From NCBI GenBank assembly GCA_040382935.1, contig JBEIEP010000004.1, forward strand, positions 62,001 through 126,000: 64,000 bases of DNA, given 5' to 3'. This document shows positions 16,451 through 25,173 of this stretch, one piece after another. The stretch's first letter is position 1. Every line of letters begins with the position of its first letter. This stretch comes from JALQUL01 sp040382935. GTDB taxonomy: Bacteria > Pseudomonadota > Gammaproteobacteria > Burkholderiales > Burkholderiaceae_C. Both the position numbers and the translations under genes were made by a program. The notes under the pieces are model-generated. The model was not told the origin of the DNA, did not search any database, and saw nothing but the letters and a program-made list of their open reading frames with translations.

Positions 16451-17455
16451 ATGCTAGACGACAGGGCCAAGTTGTTATTAAAAGCGTTAGTCGAACGCTA
16501 CATTGCCGATGGGCAACCCATAGGCTCGCGCACCCTGTCTAGGGCCAGTGGGTTGGAGTTGTCACCCGCAACGATTCGCAATGTCATGTCCGACCTTGAG
16601 GAGTTGGGCCTGATCGCCAGCCCGCACACCTCAGCAGGGCGTATCCCCACGGCGCGTGGCTACCGGCTGTTTGTAGACACCATGTTAACGGCGGAGCCCA
16701 CGCACCTTGAAGCCCCGCCCCTGATTCAAGACCAGCCCCAGCGTGTGATTGCCAGCGCAGCCTCTTTGCTGTCCAACCTGTCGCATTTTGTAGGCGTGGT
16801 CGTAGCCCCCAAGCGCAGCTCGGTGTTCAGGCATATCGAGTTTTTGCGTTTGTCCGAGCGCCGCCTGTTGGTGATTTTGGTCACCCCTGAGGGTGATGTA
16901 CAAAACCGGGTCATCTTTACCGACCGTGAATACACCAGCTCCGAATTGGTAGAGGCCACCAATTACCTTAACGCGCATTACAGCGGTTTGGCCATAGAGC
17001 AAATGCGCGAGCGCATCAAGCACGAAGTGGAGCAACTGCGCAGCGAAATCGGCACCCTGATGGCCGCCGCCGTTGAGGTGGGTGCCGACACCTTTGGCAA
17101 GGTGGCCGATGAGGTGGTGGTAGCCGGAGAGCGCAACCTGCTGTCGGTGAGTGAGTTTTCAGGTGACATGGGTCAATTACGAAGTGCCTTTGAGTTGTTT
17201 GAGCACAAGGCTGCTTTGCTACGCCTGCTGGACAACTCTAGCCGCGCCGAAGGGGTGCGTATCTACATAGGCGGCGAAAGCCAACTGGTGCCGGTAGAGC
17301 AACTGTCCATCGTCACCAGCCCCTACGAGGTAGACGGCAAAATCGTTGGCACGCTGGGCGTGATTGGCCCCACCCGCATGGCCTACGACAAAATGATTCA
17401 GATTGTGGACATCACATCCAAGCTGGTGAGTAACGCGCTTAGCCACCAGCGTTAG
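16451..17455 (+). CDS. hrcA: Heat-inducible transcription repressor HrcA
   Basis: HrcA represses groESL/dnaK-type operons by binding CIRCE inverted repeats, and needs GroEL for activity. The 334-residue product has the N-terminal winged helix (LLKALVERYIADGQPIGSRT, then the LSPATIRNVMSDLEELGL recognition region), a GAF-like middle domain and the conserved end VSSPYEVDGKIVG-like segment (here TSPYEVDGKIVGTLGVIGP). It has no CIRCE before it and is not adjacent to grpE-dnaK-dnaJ in this window. No ribosome site precedes the ATG. Confidence 0.95.
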   Translation: MLDDRAKLLLKALVERYIADGQPIGSRTLSRASGLELSPATIRNVMSDLEELGLIASPHTSAGRIPTARGYRLFVDTMLTAEPTHLEAPPLIQDQPQRVIASAASLLSNLSHFVGVVVAPKRSSVFRHIEFLRLSERRLLVILVTPEGDVQNRVIFTDREYTSSELVEATNYLNAHYSGLAIEQMRERIKHEVEQLRSEIGTLMAAAVEVGADTFGKVADEVVVAGERNLLSVSEFSGDMGQLRSAFELFEHKAALLRLLDNSSRAEGVRIYIGGESQLVPVEQLSIVTSPYEVDGKIVGTLGVIGPTRMAYDKMIQIVDITSKLVSNALSHQR

Positions 17456-17530
17456 CCCCTGGCTAAGTGGCGAACCCAAACCCCGTTAGAATCACCCCTT
17501 CCCTGCCGGGCGCAATGCCCTAAAGGTTGG

Positions 17531-17607
<77 letters not shown>

Positions 17608-17742
17608 AATAATTGACTCTGGTGACAAAGTCCCGAATGATCAAACCAGTCAGAGAGTCAGGGGGTCAGTCGGCGTTCCCCACCACCAGGCAATCACGTA
17701 GCCCCTCAAAGCTCACCCACCTAACGCCAAGTTCTTTTCTAG

Positions 17743-17754
17743 GATAATGCCCCC
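17743..17754 (+). promoter_or_regulatory. Possible leaderless promoter of dapF
   Basis: GATAAT at 17743-17748 is followed by six bases and the dapF ATG. The wider context TTTCTAGGATAAT matches the end-plus-target junction of the element at 5238-5481 over 13 bases. The -35 region is poor. Either this is a -10 box or a coincidental or remnant element end. Confidence 0.4.
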
Positions 17755-18642
17755 ATGCGTATCCGAATTTCCAAAATGCACGGGGCTGGCAACGATTTTG
17801 TCGTGCTGGATGAGACCCGTGGCCTGATGGGTTTGACCCCTGGCCAGTACCGTTATTTGGCGGACAGGCATTTTGGTGTGGGTGCGGACCAGATTTTGTC
17901 GATTCGCCAGCCCAGCGCCCACGCGCCTGCGAACGTTGATTTTTCGTATGTGATTCATAACCAGGACGGCTCGGTTGCCCAGCATTGTGGCAATGGCGCA
18001 CGGTGTTTTGCCCGCTATGTGCGGGACAAGGGTTTGACTACCAAGCCTGACGTGGTGGTGCAAACCGTGAACCGAATTTTGACCCTGACCGAGTCGGCCG
18101 ACGGCTTGTTTCAGGTGGATATGGATGTGCCAGTGCTTGGCCCCACCGAGGTGGCGTTTGACACCACTGGGCTGGTGCCCCAGATGCGCCACGGTCTGGA
18201 ACTGTGGCCACTTGCGTTGGTTGCGCCTAGTGGCAACGCGGTGGGGGATGTACAGATTGGCTTGGTTTCTATGGGCAACCCCCATGCGGTATGCACGGTG
18301 CAAGATTCGGCCACCACAGAGGTGGGTGTTTTGGGCCCCTTGGTTTCACGCCATGCCCGGTTTAAATATGGCGTAAATGCCGGTTTTATGCAGGTAATTG
18401 ATAGAGGAAACATTCGGCTGCGGGTGTACGAGCGCGGCGCGGGTGAAACCTTGGCCTGCGGCAGCGGCGCCTGTGCCGCCGTGGTGGCGGGGATTGCTGC
18501 CGGGGCGCTAGATGCCCAAGTGAGGGTGCAAGCCCTGGGTGGCGAACTGGTGATTGAATGGGCTGGTGCTGGCAAGCCCGTGCTGATGCGTGGCCCCGCA
18601 CAATTTGTGTTTGACGCCGATATTGAACTGCCCGACTGCTAA
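17755..18642 (+). CDS. dapF: Diaminopimelate epimerase
   Basis: DapF converts LL- to meso-diaminopimelate, needed for lysine and for the MurE step encoded further along this window. The 295-residue product has MHGAGNDFVVLD (8-19), the first catalytic Cys78 in HCGNGARC, and the second, Cys235, in ETLACGSGACA. Both Cys and the flanking Gly/Asn are intact. It is followed by the DUF484 gene and xerC, a conserved neighbourhood in beta- and gammaproteobacteria. Confidence 0.97.
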   Translation: MRIRISKMHGAGNDFVVLDETRGLMGLTPGQYRYLADRHFGVGADQILSIRQPSAHAPANVDFSYVIHNQDGSVAQHCGNGARCFARYVRDKGLTTKPDVVVQTVNRILTLTESADGLFQVDMDVPVLGPTEVAFDTTGLVPQMRHGLELWPLALVAPSGNAVGDVQIGLVSMGNPHAVCTVQDSATTEVGVLGPLVSRHARFKYGVNAGFMQVIDRGNIRLRVYERGAGETLACGSGACAAVVAGIAAGALDAQVRVQALGGELVIEWAGAGKPVLMRGPAQFVFDADIELPDC

Positions 18643-18669
18643 GACCCACAAAACAAAGGGACACCTGTT

Positions 18670-19353
18670 ATGACGCCTATGACCGAAAACGATATTGCCG
18701 AATACCTGATTCAAAACCCCGAATTTTTTGAACGCCACGCCGAGATTCTGGCCTCGGTGCGTTTGTTTGGTGGGCATGGGGCAAGAGCCGCTAGCCTGCA
18801 AGAGCGCCAGGCGCAGTTGTTGCGCGAGAAAATCAAGCAACACGAGCAACGCATCATGGAGATGATCCGTTACGGCAACGAAAACGTAGCCATCGCCAAC
18901 CGACTGCACCAATGGACGTGCGAGGTGCTGGCGGCCCATGAACCGGCCAATCTGCCCGAGCAGGTTAGGCTGGGTTTACAGGAGCATTTTTTTGTACCGC
19001 AGACCGCGATTCGGTTGTGGAAAGTTAAGCCCGACTATGCAAGCCAGCCCTTTGCCGGCCCAGTGAGTGACGAACTGAAACAATTCGCGCTCACATTGGA
19101 CGAGCCGTATATGGGCGTGAATCCTGAACCCGAGCTGTTGAAATGGCTGGACGCACCTACCGAGGTGCGCTCGGTGGCATTGGTGCCGCTCAAGACACGT
19201 AAGTCTATGCATGCACCCGCTGAATGCTTTGGCATGCTGGTTTTTGCCTCGCCCGATTCGCAGCGCTTTAATGCGGCCATGGGGGTGGATTTTCTGGAGC
19301 GTATTGCAACGCTTTGCGTGGCCTCGCTGTCGCGCTTGATTGCGCTGGACTAA
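18670..19353 (+). CDS. DUF484 family protein
   Basis: The 227-residue protein starts with the typical DUF484 N-terminus (IAEYLIQNPEFFERH), then a short coiled-coil (LQERQAQLLREKIKQHEQRI), and a GAF-like C-terminal domain. The molecular function is unknown. It lies between dapF and xerC, where this family is usually found, 27 bases after dapF and with an AGGGACA ribosome site. Expression with xerC may hint at a link to chromosome segregation, but that is inference. Confidence 0.92.
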   Translation: MTPMTENDIAEYLIQNPEFFERHAEILASVRLFGGHGARAASLQERQAQLLREKIKQHEQRIMEMIRYGNENVAIANRLHQWTCEVLAAHEPANLPEQVRLGLQEHFFVPQTAIRLWKVKPDYASQPFAGPVSDELKQFALTLDEPYMGVNPEPELLKWLDAPTEVRSVALVPLKTRKSMHAPAECFGMLVFASPDSQRFNAAMGVDFLERIATLCVASLSRLIALD

Positions 19354-19391
19354 GGTGCTGGGCAACTTGTAGCCAACGGCCCTAAGCCCCT

Positions 19392-20339
19392 ATGAACGAT
19401 GCCAAGGATTTGCTTGAACAGTACCTGCGGTACTGCGAGGTTGAAAAGCGATTAAGCCCCCGCACCCTGGCAATTTACCGGCATGCGCTGGACCAACTGC
19501 AAGCCGTATGCACCGAGCTAGGCCTTGGGCCTTTGGCGCTAAAAAGCGCCCATGTGAGGCGCTGGGTGGGCCAATTGCGCACAGCAGGCCGCAAGAGCAA
19601 TGGGATTGCCCTGTGTTTAAGCGGATGGAGGGGTTTTTACCGCTGGGCGGGTCAGCAGGGCTACTTGGTAGCAGATCCCACGGCCGATGTGCGGGCCCCC
19701 AAGCGTGCCAGGCCCTTGCCCAAAGCGCTAGGGGTGGACCAGGCGCAGCAGTTGGCAGATTTTGTGCCTGACGCGGCCAGCGATCCCTGGCTTTCAGCGC
19801 GGGACAAAGCCATGGTGGAGTTGTTGTATGGCTGCGGACTGCGTGTGAGTGAGCTCACGGGTTTGGACCGAGTGGCCCGATCACAATCCAAAGGCTGGCT
19901 GGATTTGGATGAAGGGATGGCATATGTAACTGGTAAAGGCAGTAAAAGGCGGTCGGTGCCCTTAGGCCCCCCTGCTATCGCCGCGGTCAGGGCCTGGCTT
20001 GCGCTTGCGCCACCACGCTTCGGCGCCGACCTGATGGAACTGTCTCCCTTGTTCAGTGGGCAAAACGGCACGCGTCTGACGGCCCAATCCATTTGGGCGC
20101 GTTTACGGCGCTGGGGCCAACAGGCCGGCTTGGCCGGCGCGGTACACCCTCATATGCTGCGCCATTCGTTTGCCAGCCACATTTTGCAAAGCAGTGGCGA
20201 CTTGCGTGCCGTACAGGAATTGTTGGGTCATGCGAATATCGCCACCACCCAAGTCTATACCCGACTTGATTTTCAGCATCTAAGCGCCAGCTACGATAAG
20301 GCGCACCCACGCGCCAAACGCGGCGATTCAAGGCCATAA
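19392..20339 (+). CDS. xerC: Tyrosine recombinase XerC
   Basis: XerC with XerD resolves chromosome dimers at dif under FtsK control. The 315-residue product has the SAM-like N-terminal core-binding domain (about 5-95) and the catalytic domain with Arg151 (GLRVSEL), Lys182 (TGKGSKR), His254 and Arg257 (HMLRHSF), His280 (LGHANI) and nucleophile Tyr289. All catalytic residues are present. Neighbours dapF-DUF484 mark it as the housekeeping XerC, not a phage or integron integrase. Confidence 0.95.
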   Translation: MNDAKDLLEQYLRYCEVEKRLSPRTLAIYRHALDQLQAVCTELGLGPLALKSAHVRRWVGQLRTAGRKSNGIALCLSGWRGFYRWAGQQGYLVADPTADVRAPKRARPLPKALGVDQAQQLADFVPDAASDPWLSARDKAMVELLYGCGLRVSELTGLDRVARSQSKGWLDLDEGMAYVTGKGSKRRSVPLGPPAIAAVRAWLALAPPRFGADLMELSPLFSGQNGTRLTAQSIWARLRRWGQQAGLAGAVHPHMLRHSFASHILQSSGDLRAVQELLGHANIATTQVYTRLDFQHLSASYDKAHPRAKRGDSRP

Positions 20340-20413
20340 TTCTTGAAATCAACCGACTAGGCCGCACATAGCGGGCTACAGCTACTCCTCTTTACTTCAA
20401 CCCTGTACAAACC

Positions 20414-21451
20414 ATGAGTCTTATTCCCGCCACCATACTGACCGGCTTTTTAGGCGCTGGTAAAACCACGTTGCTGCAACGCGTTCTTCAAGAGTCTCAC
20501 GGCCAAAAAATTGCGGTGATTGAAAACGAGTTTGGCGAAGAGAACATCGACAACGAAATTCTCGTCTCTGACCACGATGAAAACATTGTGCAAATGAACA
20601 ACGGGTGTATTTGCTGCACTATTCGGGAAGATCTGCGGGTGACGCTCACCGATCTTGCCGAGCGCAGGCGCAAAGGGGAGTTAAGTTTTGACCGGGTGGT
20701 GATTGAAACCACGGGTTTGGCCGATCCGGGGCCCGTGGCACAAACCTTTTTTATGGACGATGAGGTAGCAGAGGCGTATATCTTGGACAGCGTGTTAACG
20801 CTGGTGGATGCCAAACACGCCCAACTGCAGTTGACCGATCAGCAACAGGCGCGCAAGCAAGTAGGCTTTGCTGACCGCTTGTTCATCAGCAAGTCCGATT
20901 TGGTCTCGCCACAGGAATTGGCCGATTTACAACACCGCCTCAGCCACATGAACCCGCGTGCACCGCAAAGCGTGGTGCATTTTGGTACGGTCGATTTGGC
21001 ACAGGTGTTTGACTTGCGGGGGTTTAACCTTAACGCCAAACTAGACATTGACCCCAACTTTTTGGCCGAGGCCGAGCACCATCACCACCACGACCACCAC
21101 CACGATGGGGAGCATTGCGACCACCCCTCGCACCACCATGGGCACCGGCACGACGATGACGTACACAGCTTTGTGTTTCGTTCGGAGCGCCCCTTTGATG
21201 CGGCAAAGCTGGAGGACTTTTTAGGGGCCATCGTGAATATCTATGGCCCTAGGCTGTTGCGCTACAAAGGGGTGCTGTATATGAAGAACACCCCCCGAAA
21301 AGTGATTTTCCAAGGGGTACACCAGTTAATGGGCAGTGATTTAGGCCCACCATGGGGTGCAAAGGAGAAAAAATCCAGCAAAATGGTGTTTATTGGCATT
21401 CAATTGCCAAAAGACATCTTTTTGCAAGGCATGGAGCAGTGCCTAGCCTAG
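20414..21451 (+). CDS. CobW/YjiA-family G3E GTPase, probable zinc metallochaperone
   Basis: G3E GTPases load metals into client proteins. The 345-residue product has P-loop GFLGAGKT (11-18), the metal-binding CxCC motif (C65, C67, C68 in GCICCTIRE), SKSD in place of NKxD, and the C-terminal CobW_C domain (FVFRSERPFDAAKLEDF onward). Between them, about residues 221-250, is a His/Asp-rich loop with about 15 His, likely metal buffering. It precedes dksA; in several bacteria CobW genes linked to dksA paralogues are under Zur control, but I see no clear Zur box here. Confidence 0.92.
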   Translation: MSLIPATILTGFLGAGKTTLLQRVLQESHGQKIAVIENEFGEENIDNEILVSDHDENIVQMNNGCICCTIREDLRVTLTDLAERRRKGELSFDRVVIETTGLADPGPVAQTFFMDDEVAEAYILDSVLTLVDAKHAQLQLTDQQQARKQVGFADRLFISKSDLVSPQELADLQHRLSHMNPRAPQSVVHFGTVDLAQVFDLRGFNLNAKLDIDPNFLAEAEHHHHHDHHHDGEHCDHPSHHHGHRHDDDVHSFVFRSERPFDAAKLEDFLGAIVNIYGPRLLRYKGVLYMKNTPRKVIFQGVHQLMGSDLGPPWGAKEKKSSKMVFIGIQLPKDIFLQGMEQCLA

Positions 21452-21588
21452 AAGCGATTAAAATCGGCAACCGGAGTAGACTAAGGATTAGCTTATTGCG
21501 CAGGTACACAACAATCGGCGAAAGCGTATTCGCCCACTGCCAGTGGGAGTAAGGCTAGTGGCCTTCGCTGTTGGAAAATAAGGCATAT

Positions 21589-22737
21589 ATGGCGACAAGT
21601 AAAACAAAACTTACCGTGAAGGCGGGAAAAGCCAAGGTACCGATTTTGCCTGTGCCTTCGAAAAAGCTAGTTCAATCCGCTGCTACCAAGAGCTTGATGA
21701 AGTCGGTAAGTTCAGCTGCAGCCAAAGTAGTGTCGGCCTTCACCAAGTCCTCCGCGGTCAAAACTGTCGCTAACAAAGCAACTACCACCTCGGTCAAAAA
21801 GGTGGTCCCGGTTCAAACAGTCGCACTTGCCAAAAAAGCAGCGGTGAAAAAAAAGGAAACCAAGCCAGCGCCAAGTGCACCAATAAGTAAACCAAAGCGA
21901 GTGAATGCTATAGGCGATAAACCTGCCAACGCAGCCCGCAAGAGCCTTGGTAGCAGCCCGCTATCGAAAAGTAAATTGAAGTCGCCTGAAGGCACTCCCG
22001 CTTTGGTGCCACCATCGACCCAAAAGAGTTCCCCACCTCCCATGCCTTTGATCAAGAATTCAAGAGCTGATCGCGTTACCGCGGTCAGTGCCACGCATCC
22101 AACGTCAGTTGCGGCGAAATCGGGCCGTTCTATGCCCGAACCCAATAAAGCCCGTAGTTCGCGCTCTAAGCACCAAGACGGCAGTCCCGCCCCAACTGTG
22201 CTGGCCTCAAATGCGGCCAAGGCCAGTTATGGTCAATTTGTCGCATCGCCACAGCCTTCTCATCCGGTGCCTTCAGCAACTAAAAAAGATCCCAAGCTGG
22301 CCAACAACTGGAAAAGCAAAACGGCCGATGGGATGACTGATGCTGAGATTTTGGCGATGCCCGAGAGCGAGTATATGAACCCGCTGCAGTTACAGTACTT
22401 TCGTGCCAAGTTGATCCAGCTGCGGCGTGAAATCCTTGACAGTGCAAGTGAAACTACTGAACATTTGCGTGATGATTCATCAGTTGTACCGGATCCTACG
22501 GATCGCGCTACGATTGAAGAGGAACACGCTTTGGAGCTTCGTACCCGTGACCGTGAGCGTAAATTACTGAAAAAAATTGATCAATCCATTGCACGTATCG
22601 ATAAGGGAGACTACGGCTTTTGTGACGAGACCGGTGAAAACATTGGTACCGGGCGTCTGTTGGCTCGACCCACCGCAACCCTGTCGCTAGAGGCGCAGCA
22701 AAGGCGAGAGCTCAAACAAAAATTGTTTGGCGATTAG
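21589..22737 (+). CDS. dksA: RNA polymerase-binding factor DksA with long basic N-terminal extension
   Basis: DksA binds the RNA polymerase secondary channel and works with ppGpp. The 382-residue product is far longer than E. coli DksA (151). Residues about 249-382 are the DksA domain, with a coiled-coil tip motif DPTDRA (DxxDxA, required for activity) and the end LLARPTATLSLEAQQRREL. Only one Cys of the usual four zinc-finger Cys remains (FCDETGE), as in other low-Cys DksA. Residues 1-240 are Lys/Ala/Ser/Pro-rich and resemble the tails of bacterial histone-like proteins. ATG 21589 with AAGG upstream is chosen over a TTG at 21571. Confidence 0.9.
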   Translation: MATSKTKLTVKAGKAKVPILPVPSKKLVQSAATKSLMKSVSSAAAKVVSAFTKSSAVKTVANKATTTSVKKVVPVQTVALAKKAAVKKKETKPAPSAPISKPKRVNAIGDKPANAARKSLGSSPLSKSKLKSPEGTPALVPPSTQKSSPPPMPLIKNSRADRVTAVSATHPTSVAAKSGRSMPEPNKARSSRSKHQDGSPAPTVLASNAAKASYGQFVASPQPSHPVPSATKKDPKLANNWKSKTADGMTDAEILAMPESEYMNPLQLQYFRAKLIQLRREILDSASETTEHLRDDSSVVPDPTDRATIEEEHALELRTRDRERKLLKKIDQSIARIDKGDYGFCDETGENIGTGRLLARPTATLSLEAQQRRELKQKLFGD

Positions 22738-22752
22738 CCCGCGCTTGGTGCC

Positions 22753-24402
22753 ATGGACGAACCGAACAGCAGTATCGAACAGCCGGGATTGATCGCCCGT
22801 TTAGGGAATTGGCTGAAAAAGGATGTGCCCACAGAAACTTCTGTACACGACTCCAGCACGTTAAATGTGAGGTATCGGGGGCCTAGTACTCGGGTGGACA
22901 TGGACGCCGTAGAGCGTCAGATTCGCAAAGCAAGGTTGGGAGAGATAAGAAAAACCGAATTTGACGAGTTGCGGCGCAGCATTGGGCATACGCCAATTCC
23001 TAAAGGGTCGACGTTCAGTTTGACCTCTGCCTTAATCCCAAACACCAGTTTTTTGGCGCGAGCTAGGCAGAACACACGCCTAAAAATTGACTCGATTGAA
23101 GAGCAGATATCGCGAAGCTGGTTCAATAGCGGCTTACATCGAGGCAGTGCGATTTCTGGGATGGCGACACAGCAGGGCTCGGTATTGCGGCCGTACAAAT
23201 CATCAAATCAAACGGAGATGAAAGTTGAGGTGAACGGCGCGGTGGTCACATTGACACTGCCACCGGAGGCGTTAAACGCCGCAACCGCCTATGCCTTGGG
23301 TGATTTTGTTTCTGCCGAGCAAGTATTGATCGCGCTCACCAAAAAGCCAGAACCTTTAGAAGCCGCGCAAATCAGTTGGGATTTGCTGTTTGAGTTTTAT
23401 CTGGTCTTGGGCCGCCAAGCTGAGTTTGAAAACCTTTCGGTGGACTTTGCTGGGCGCTTTGGTAAGTCGCCTCCGTTGTGGACGGACCACTGGGATGCAG
23501 ACCTAACGAAAGGGTGGGGGCTGGATTCTCAAAGCCTTGTATCCCCTCGTAAAGTCTCTACGCTAGGGGCTGGTGATATGGACGCGTTTGTGGTTGCATC
23601 CTCTCTAGTTGCCGATGACGTGGATGCGTTAGCCGCACACTTTGACCAATCCACTTCTAGCGGGCGATGGGAGGTGGATTGGCGCAAGTTGAATGAGGTG
23701 GGGCTTGATGCGCTGCCGCGCTTGCTCTCGTTGACGGAAAAGGTGATGAGCGGGTCTGGGGAGGTACGTTACCAAGGGGCCTCCGTGCTTACTGACGTGC
23801 TGTGGAGACAAGCCAAATTGCCTGGTCTGCCTCTTGAGATTCAAAAGCAGTTATGGCATTTTCTGGCTGCGCATCTGCAGTTGGTGGGGGATCGGCCGCA
23901 ACTGGAAGAGGTCAGCTTTCAGTACAGCGTGTTGTTTGAGGAAGTTTTATCAGCTACTGCAGCGGTGACCTGTCATTATGTGGCACCAGAGCCTCCAGCC
24001 CCTGTTGATGGGCTCGGCTCCGATGCAGGGGCAACTCGGGCTTACTCAGACCCGGTCGGTGCAGCGCAGGCGACAAGGGCACCACCGCCGTCGCTCGAAA
24101 ATGGCTTTAAGGTGGTCGACTTGGAAATGCGTCTGGTGGCGGTTACCGGCACGCTCAAAGGTGATATCAGTAAGGAGTTGGCGGTGTTACCGTTGCCCAG
24201 CGACACGCTTACACTGGTTTTTGAGTGCAAGGGTTTCGCTCGCCTGGACTCTCAGGCGGCGGGGCATCTGCTGAGCTTCCTGCGTGGCCAACAATGCGGT
24301 GCCGGTGCCGTAAAGTTTAGGGATCTTAATCGTCTCATCGGCGTGTACTTGTTCTCCTTTGGCTTACCACAAAACGTGACTCTTTCACTAGTCACCTTAT
24401 AA
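22753..24402 (+). CDS. Uncharacterised protein with C-terminal STAS-like domain
   Basis: The 549-residue protein has no signal peptide or membrane segment. Residues 1-150 are polar and poorly conserved-looking; 150-430 are helical with TPR-like spacing (AYALGDFVSAEQVL, WDLLFEFYLVLGRQAEF). Residues about 450-549 look like a STAS domain: alternating beta/alpha with FKVVDLEMRLVAVTGTL, TLVFECKGFARLDSQAAGHLL and a final IGVYLFSFGL. STAS domains bind partners such as anti-sigma factors or NTPs. It starts 15 bases after dksA and ends before the dcw cluster, so it is probably co-transcribed with dksA. Function is unknown. Confidence 0.75.
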   Translation: MDEPNSSIEQPGLIARLGNWLKKDVPTETSVHDSSTLNVRYRGPSTRVDMDAVERQIRKARLGEIRKTEFDELRRSIGHTPIPKGSTFSLTSALIPNTSFLARARQNTRLKIDSIEEQISRSWFNSGLHRGSAISGMATQQGSVLRPYKSSNQTEMKVEVNGAVVTLTLPPEALNAATAYALGDFVSAEQVLIALTKKPEPLEAAQISWDLLFEFYLVLGRQAEFENLSVDFAGRFGKSPPLWTDHWDADLTKGWGLDSQSLVSPRKVSTLGAGDMDAFVVASSLVADDVDALAAHFDQSTSSGRWEVDWRKLNEVGLDALPRLLSLTEKVMSGSGEVRYQGASVLTDVLWRQAKLPGLPLEIQKQLWHFLAAHLQLVGDRPQLEEVSFQYSVLFEEVLSATAAVTCHYVAPEPPAPVDGLGSDAGATRAYSDPVGAAQATRAPPPSLENGFKVVDLEMRLVAVTGTLKGDISKELAVLPLPSDTLTLVFECKGFARLDSQAAGHLLSFLRGQQCGAGAVKFRDLNRLIGVYLFSFGLPQNVTLSLVTL

Positions 24403-24712
24403 GTCTGATAACAGCATGGGGTTTAGAGCCCGTGCCCGCATCATCATCTGGTTCCTCTGTTGCCACTTGATGCTTGCAATTTTTTGCTCAAATTCACATA
24501 AATAATAAGTATTCACTTGCATAGTGACGGCTAAGTACTTAATTTAAATCGTTTTTTGTGTTTGTTTAGATACCAAAAACGAAGTTCTAAGTAATTGATT
24601 TCATTGAATTATTTTCTAAAAGTAGCTTTAACTTGCTAAAAATTCGTGCTACAGTGGATCTAAGTGTGCATCAATGTCAAAAAGTGCAGATTTTTAAGTC
24701 TCAACCCACCGT
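24403..24712. other. 310-base AT-rich intergenic region before the dcw cluster
   Basis: This gap is strikingly richer in A and T than its surroundings, especially 24475-24650. I see no gene or terminator. It contains the likely mraZ promoter near its right end. Intrinsic curvature from the A/T runs, or binding by nucleoid proteins, is plausible. No clear repeated TGGG boxes, the MraZ operator of E. coli, were found. Confidence 0.7.
24627..24655 (+). promoter_or_regulatory. Probable main promoter of the dcw operon (mraZ promoter)
   Basis: TTTAAC at 24627-24632, a 17-base spacer and TACAGT at 24650-24655 fit a sigma-70 promoter. Transcription would start near 24662, giving a leader of about 50 bases before the mraZ ATG. 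Boxes are visible; activity is inferred. Confidence 0.5.
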
Positions 24713-25162
24713 ATGTCCGCCAAATTCGTGTTCCAAGGCAAGTCGTCCCTGCAAATGGACGGCAAGGGACGGCTCACGCTCCCAGCCAAGTACCGAGAAG
24801 GGTTTTCTGTAGAAGGAACTGGGCCTCTAGCCGTTACGGTCACTCAGCATCCCGTGGGATGTTTGCTGATTTTTCCAACCGAACAATGGTCCCGTTTCCG
24901 CGAAAAAATTGCGATGCTGCCAATGGCTTCGGACTGGTGGAAGCGCAAATTCATAGGGAATGCTGATGATGTTGAGTTGGACGGCGCCGGACGTATTCAA
25001 ATTTCTCAAGAGCTGCGTGACGAATTGGCATTGCCCAAAGAGGTGTTGATGTTGGGGATGATTACGCACCTGGAAGTTTGGGACAAAACGCTGTATTTGG
25101 CGCGTGAGGCCAAGGAACTGCAAAGTCCCATGCCCGACACGCTACAGAACTTTTGCTACTAA
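24713..25162 (+). CDS. mraZ: Transcriptional regulator MraZ
   Basis: MraZ binds DNA upstream of its own operon and represses dcw transcription in E. coli. The 149-residue product has two AbrB-like swapped-hairpin motifs: FQGKSSLQMDGKGRLTLPAKY (first, about 6-26) and ADDVELDGAGRIQISQELR (second, about 83-101). It is the first gene of the dcw cluster; rsmH follows 11 bases after its stop. Confidence 0.96.
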   Translation: MSAKFVFQGKSSLQMDGKGRLTLPAKYREGFSVEGTGPLAVTVTQHPVGCLLIFPTEQWSRFREKIAMLPMASDWWKRKFIGNADDVELDGAGRIQISQELRDELALPKEVLMLGMITHLEVWDKTLYLAREAKELQSPMPDTLQNFCY

Positions 25163-25173
25163 AGGATGGAACC

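Noticed and set aside
19392..20339. Tyrosine recombinase next to a tRNA as a sign of an integrated island
   Set aside because: Neighbours dapF and DUF484 identify it as housekeeping XerC. The CAT-anticodon tRNA is 1.8 kb away and there is no repeated tRNA end.
20414..22737. Zur-controlled cobW-dksA2 zinc-starvation module
   Set aside because: The DksA here looks like the main copy and no Zur operator palindrome could be found upstream of the CobW gene; kept only as a note.
24664..24966. Small gene overlapping the start of mraZ in another frame
   Set aside because: It runs through the mraZ coding region without recognisable motifs or ribosome site.
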